64,000 bases of DNA from Shinella lacus (GTDB taxonomy: Bacteria; Pseudomonadota; Alphaproteobacteria; Rhizobiales; Rhizobiaceae). Below the pieces are notes generated by a model. The model was not told the DNA's origin. It searched no databases and saw only the letters and a program-made list of their open reading frames with translations. Both the position numbers and the translations under genes were made by a program. Location: the NCBI RefSeq assembly GCF_010994755.1, contig NZ_WHSB02000003.1:310001-374000 (forward strand), in the 5' to 3' direction. This document shows positions 63,079-64,000 of the stretch, piece by piece; within the stretch, counting starts at the first letter, position 1; each line of letters begins with the position of its first letter.

Positions 63079-63945
63079 ATGAACGAGAACGCAAAAGCCC
63101 GTATCAACGGCATCCTCCTGTCGATCGCCCACAAGATCGGCCTCTTCTTGGCCATGACCGTCATCTGCCTGCCGGGGCTCTGGATCGTGCTCGCCTCGTT
63201 CCGGCCGACGGTCGAGATCATGGCGAAGCCGCCGGTCTGGATCCCGCAGGACCTGTCGCTCGATGCCTATGTCGCGATGTTTTCCGGCGTGGGGCAGGGC
63301 GGTATTCCGGTCATCGAGTATTTCCGCAACTCGCTGATCATCTCCGTCACCTCGACGGCGATCGCGCTCGCCATCGGCATGGCCGGCGGCTATGCCTTCG
63401 CGCGCTTCCGGTTCCGGGCCAAGTCCTCGATCTTCCTCGGCCTGATGCTGACGCGCACCGTGCCCGGCATCGCGCTCTCGCTGCCGCTGTTCTTCGTCTA
63501 TTCGAAGCTCGGCATCATCGATACGCATTTCGGGCTGATCATGGCCTATGTGGCGCTCAACGTGCCCTTCACCATCTGGCTGATCGACGGCTTCTTCCGG
63601 CAGGTGCCGAAGGATCTGGCGGAGGCCGCGCAGATCGACGGCTGCACGCGCTGGCAGGCCTTCTGGCAGGTGGAGTTTCCGCTCGCCGGCCCCGGCATCG
63701 CGTCCGCCGGCATCTTCGCCTTCCTAACCTCCTGGAACGAGTTCGCACTGGCCTCGCAGCTCACCCGTTCCGTCAACTCCAAGACCCTGCCCGTCGGCCT
63801 GCTCGACTATACGGCGGAGTTCACCATCGACTGGCGCGGCATGTGCGCGCTGGCGGTGATCATGATCATCCCCGCCCTCGTGCTGACCTTCATCGTGCAG
63901 AAGCATCTGGTTTCCGGCCTCACCTCCGGCGCAGTCAAAGGATAA
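63079..63945 (+). CDS. Sugar-type ABC transporter, permease (UgpE/MalG-like)
   Basis: The 288-residue permease has the EAA loop EAAQIDGCTRWQAFWQVEFP. It starts 5 bases after its partner (ATG 63079; GTG 63070 possible). The C-terminal FIVQKHLVSGLTSGAVKG tail is the standard CUT1 permease ending. Confidence 0.87.
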   Translation: MNENAKARINGILLSIAHKIGLFLAMTVICLPGLWIVLASFRPTVEIMAKPPVWIPQDLSLDAYVAMFSGVGQGGIPVIEYFRNSLIISVTSTAIALAIGMAGGYAFARFRFRAKSSIFLGLMLTRTVPGIALSLPLFFVYSKLGIIDTHFGLIMAYVALNVPFTIWLIDGFFRQVPKDLAEAAQIDGCTRWQAFWQVEFPLAGPGIASAGIFAFLTSWNEFALASQLTRSVNSKTLPVGLLDYTAEFTIDWRGMCALAVIMIIPALVLTFIVQKHLVSGLTSGAVKG

Positions 63946-63948
63946 TCC

Positions 63949-64000
63949 ATGGCAACCGTTTCCCTCGAAAAGCTGGTTAAGCGCTACGGCGCAGTCGAAG
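63949..64000 (+). CDS. Sugar-type ABC transporter, ATP-binding protein (3' truncated)
   Basis: ATG 63949 begins MATVSLEKLVKRYGAVE, the standard N-terminus of UgpC/MalK ATPases, before the window ends. It lies 3 bases after the second permease stop. Confidence 0.75.
   Translation, partial: MATVSLEKLVKRYGAVE

Overview
The window is about 64 kb of GC-rich DNA, densely coding, with long same-strand operons and ATGA or TGATG start/stop overlaps. ABC uptake systems are very abundant, each beside a catabolic operon and its own regulator. Gene content and protein style (Ochrobactrum-type D-aminopeptidase, Pot/Liv/Ugp transporters, NasTS-NirBD) suggest an alphaproteobacterium of the Rhizobiales, probably Rhizobiaceae. 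No rRNA, tRNA, IS element, prophage or CRISPR array was seen. It reads as a chromosomal or megaplasmid catabolic region.

Layout. 1-6.1 kb: the end of a NitT/TauT-type solute-binding protein with a terminator, an MFS exporter, a D-aminopeptidase, an amidohydrolase broken by one extra T, and a MarR regulator. 6.3-15.4 kb: an aminotransferase and LysR regulator, divergent from an agmatinase-family ureohydrolase, then a PotFGHI-type ABC system, a carbon-nitrogen hydrolase and an EamA transporter. 15.4-24.4 kb: a second polyamine-type operon on the minus strand (PotABCD, SxxK hydrolase, YtcJ-type amidohydrolase, N-carbamoylputrescine amidase), a divergent GntR regulator and a 53-residue membrane protein. 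24.4-43.8 kb: a LivFGMHK importer divergent from a large catabolic operon (HyuA, HyuB, aminotransferase, uronate-dehydrogenase-like protein, DadA-like oxidase, TPP enzyme), then a GntR/FCD regulator, a 1016-residue FAD/Fe-S dehydrogenase and two short-chain dehydrogenases. 44-52.9 kb: the nitrate assimilation block NasT-NasS, a sigma-54 promoter with a two-hairpin ANTAR leader, then NarK-NirB-NirD-NasC. 52.9-56.7 kb: cupin, Old Yellow Enzyme, LysR, monooxygenase-like protein and an MDR oxidoreductase. 56.8-64 kb: a CaiB CoA-transferase, a solute-binding-like protein without a signal peptide, a MaoC protein, an IclR regulator and a Ugp/Mal-type ABC system that runs off the end.

Reading the intergenic DNA shows three likely regulons. 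A GntR-type site with core TATCAC(A/T)TAT lies before hyuA, before gntR (inside the 3' end of the upstream dehydrogenase gene) and between the dehydrogenase and the SDR operon. An ATTC-N6-GAAT palindrome lies before caiB and maoC, with related half-sites between iclR and the ABC operon. A two-part LysR-type site with conserved spacing lies before the Old Yellow Enzyme and the MDR genes. The best candidates for an undescribed system are the HyuAB-Udh-like-TPP-dehydrogenase locus and the CaiB/cytosolic-SBP/MaoC locus. Functions are inferred from reading motifs; no database search was run.
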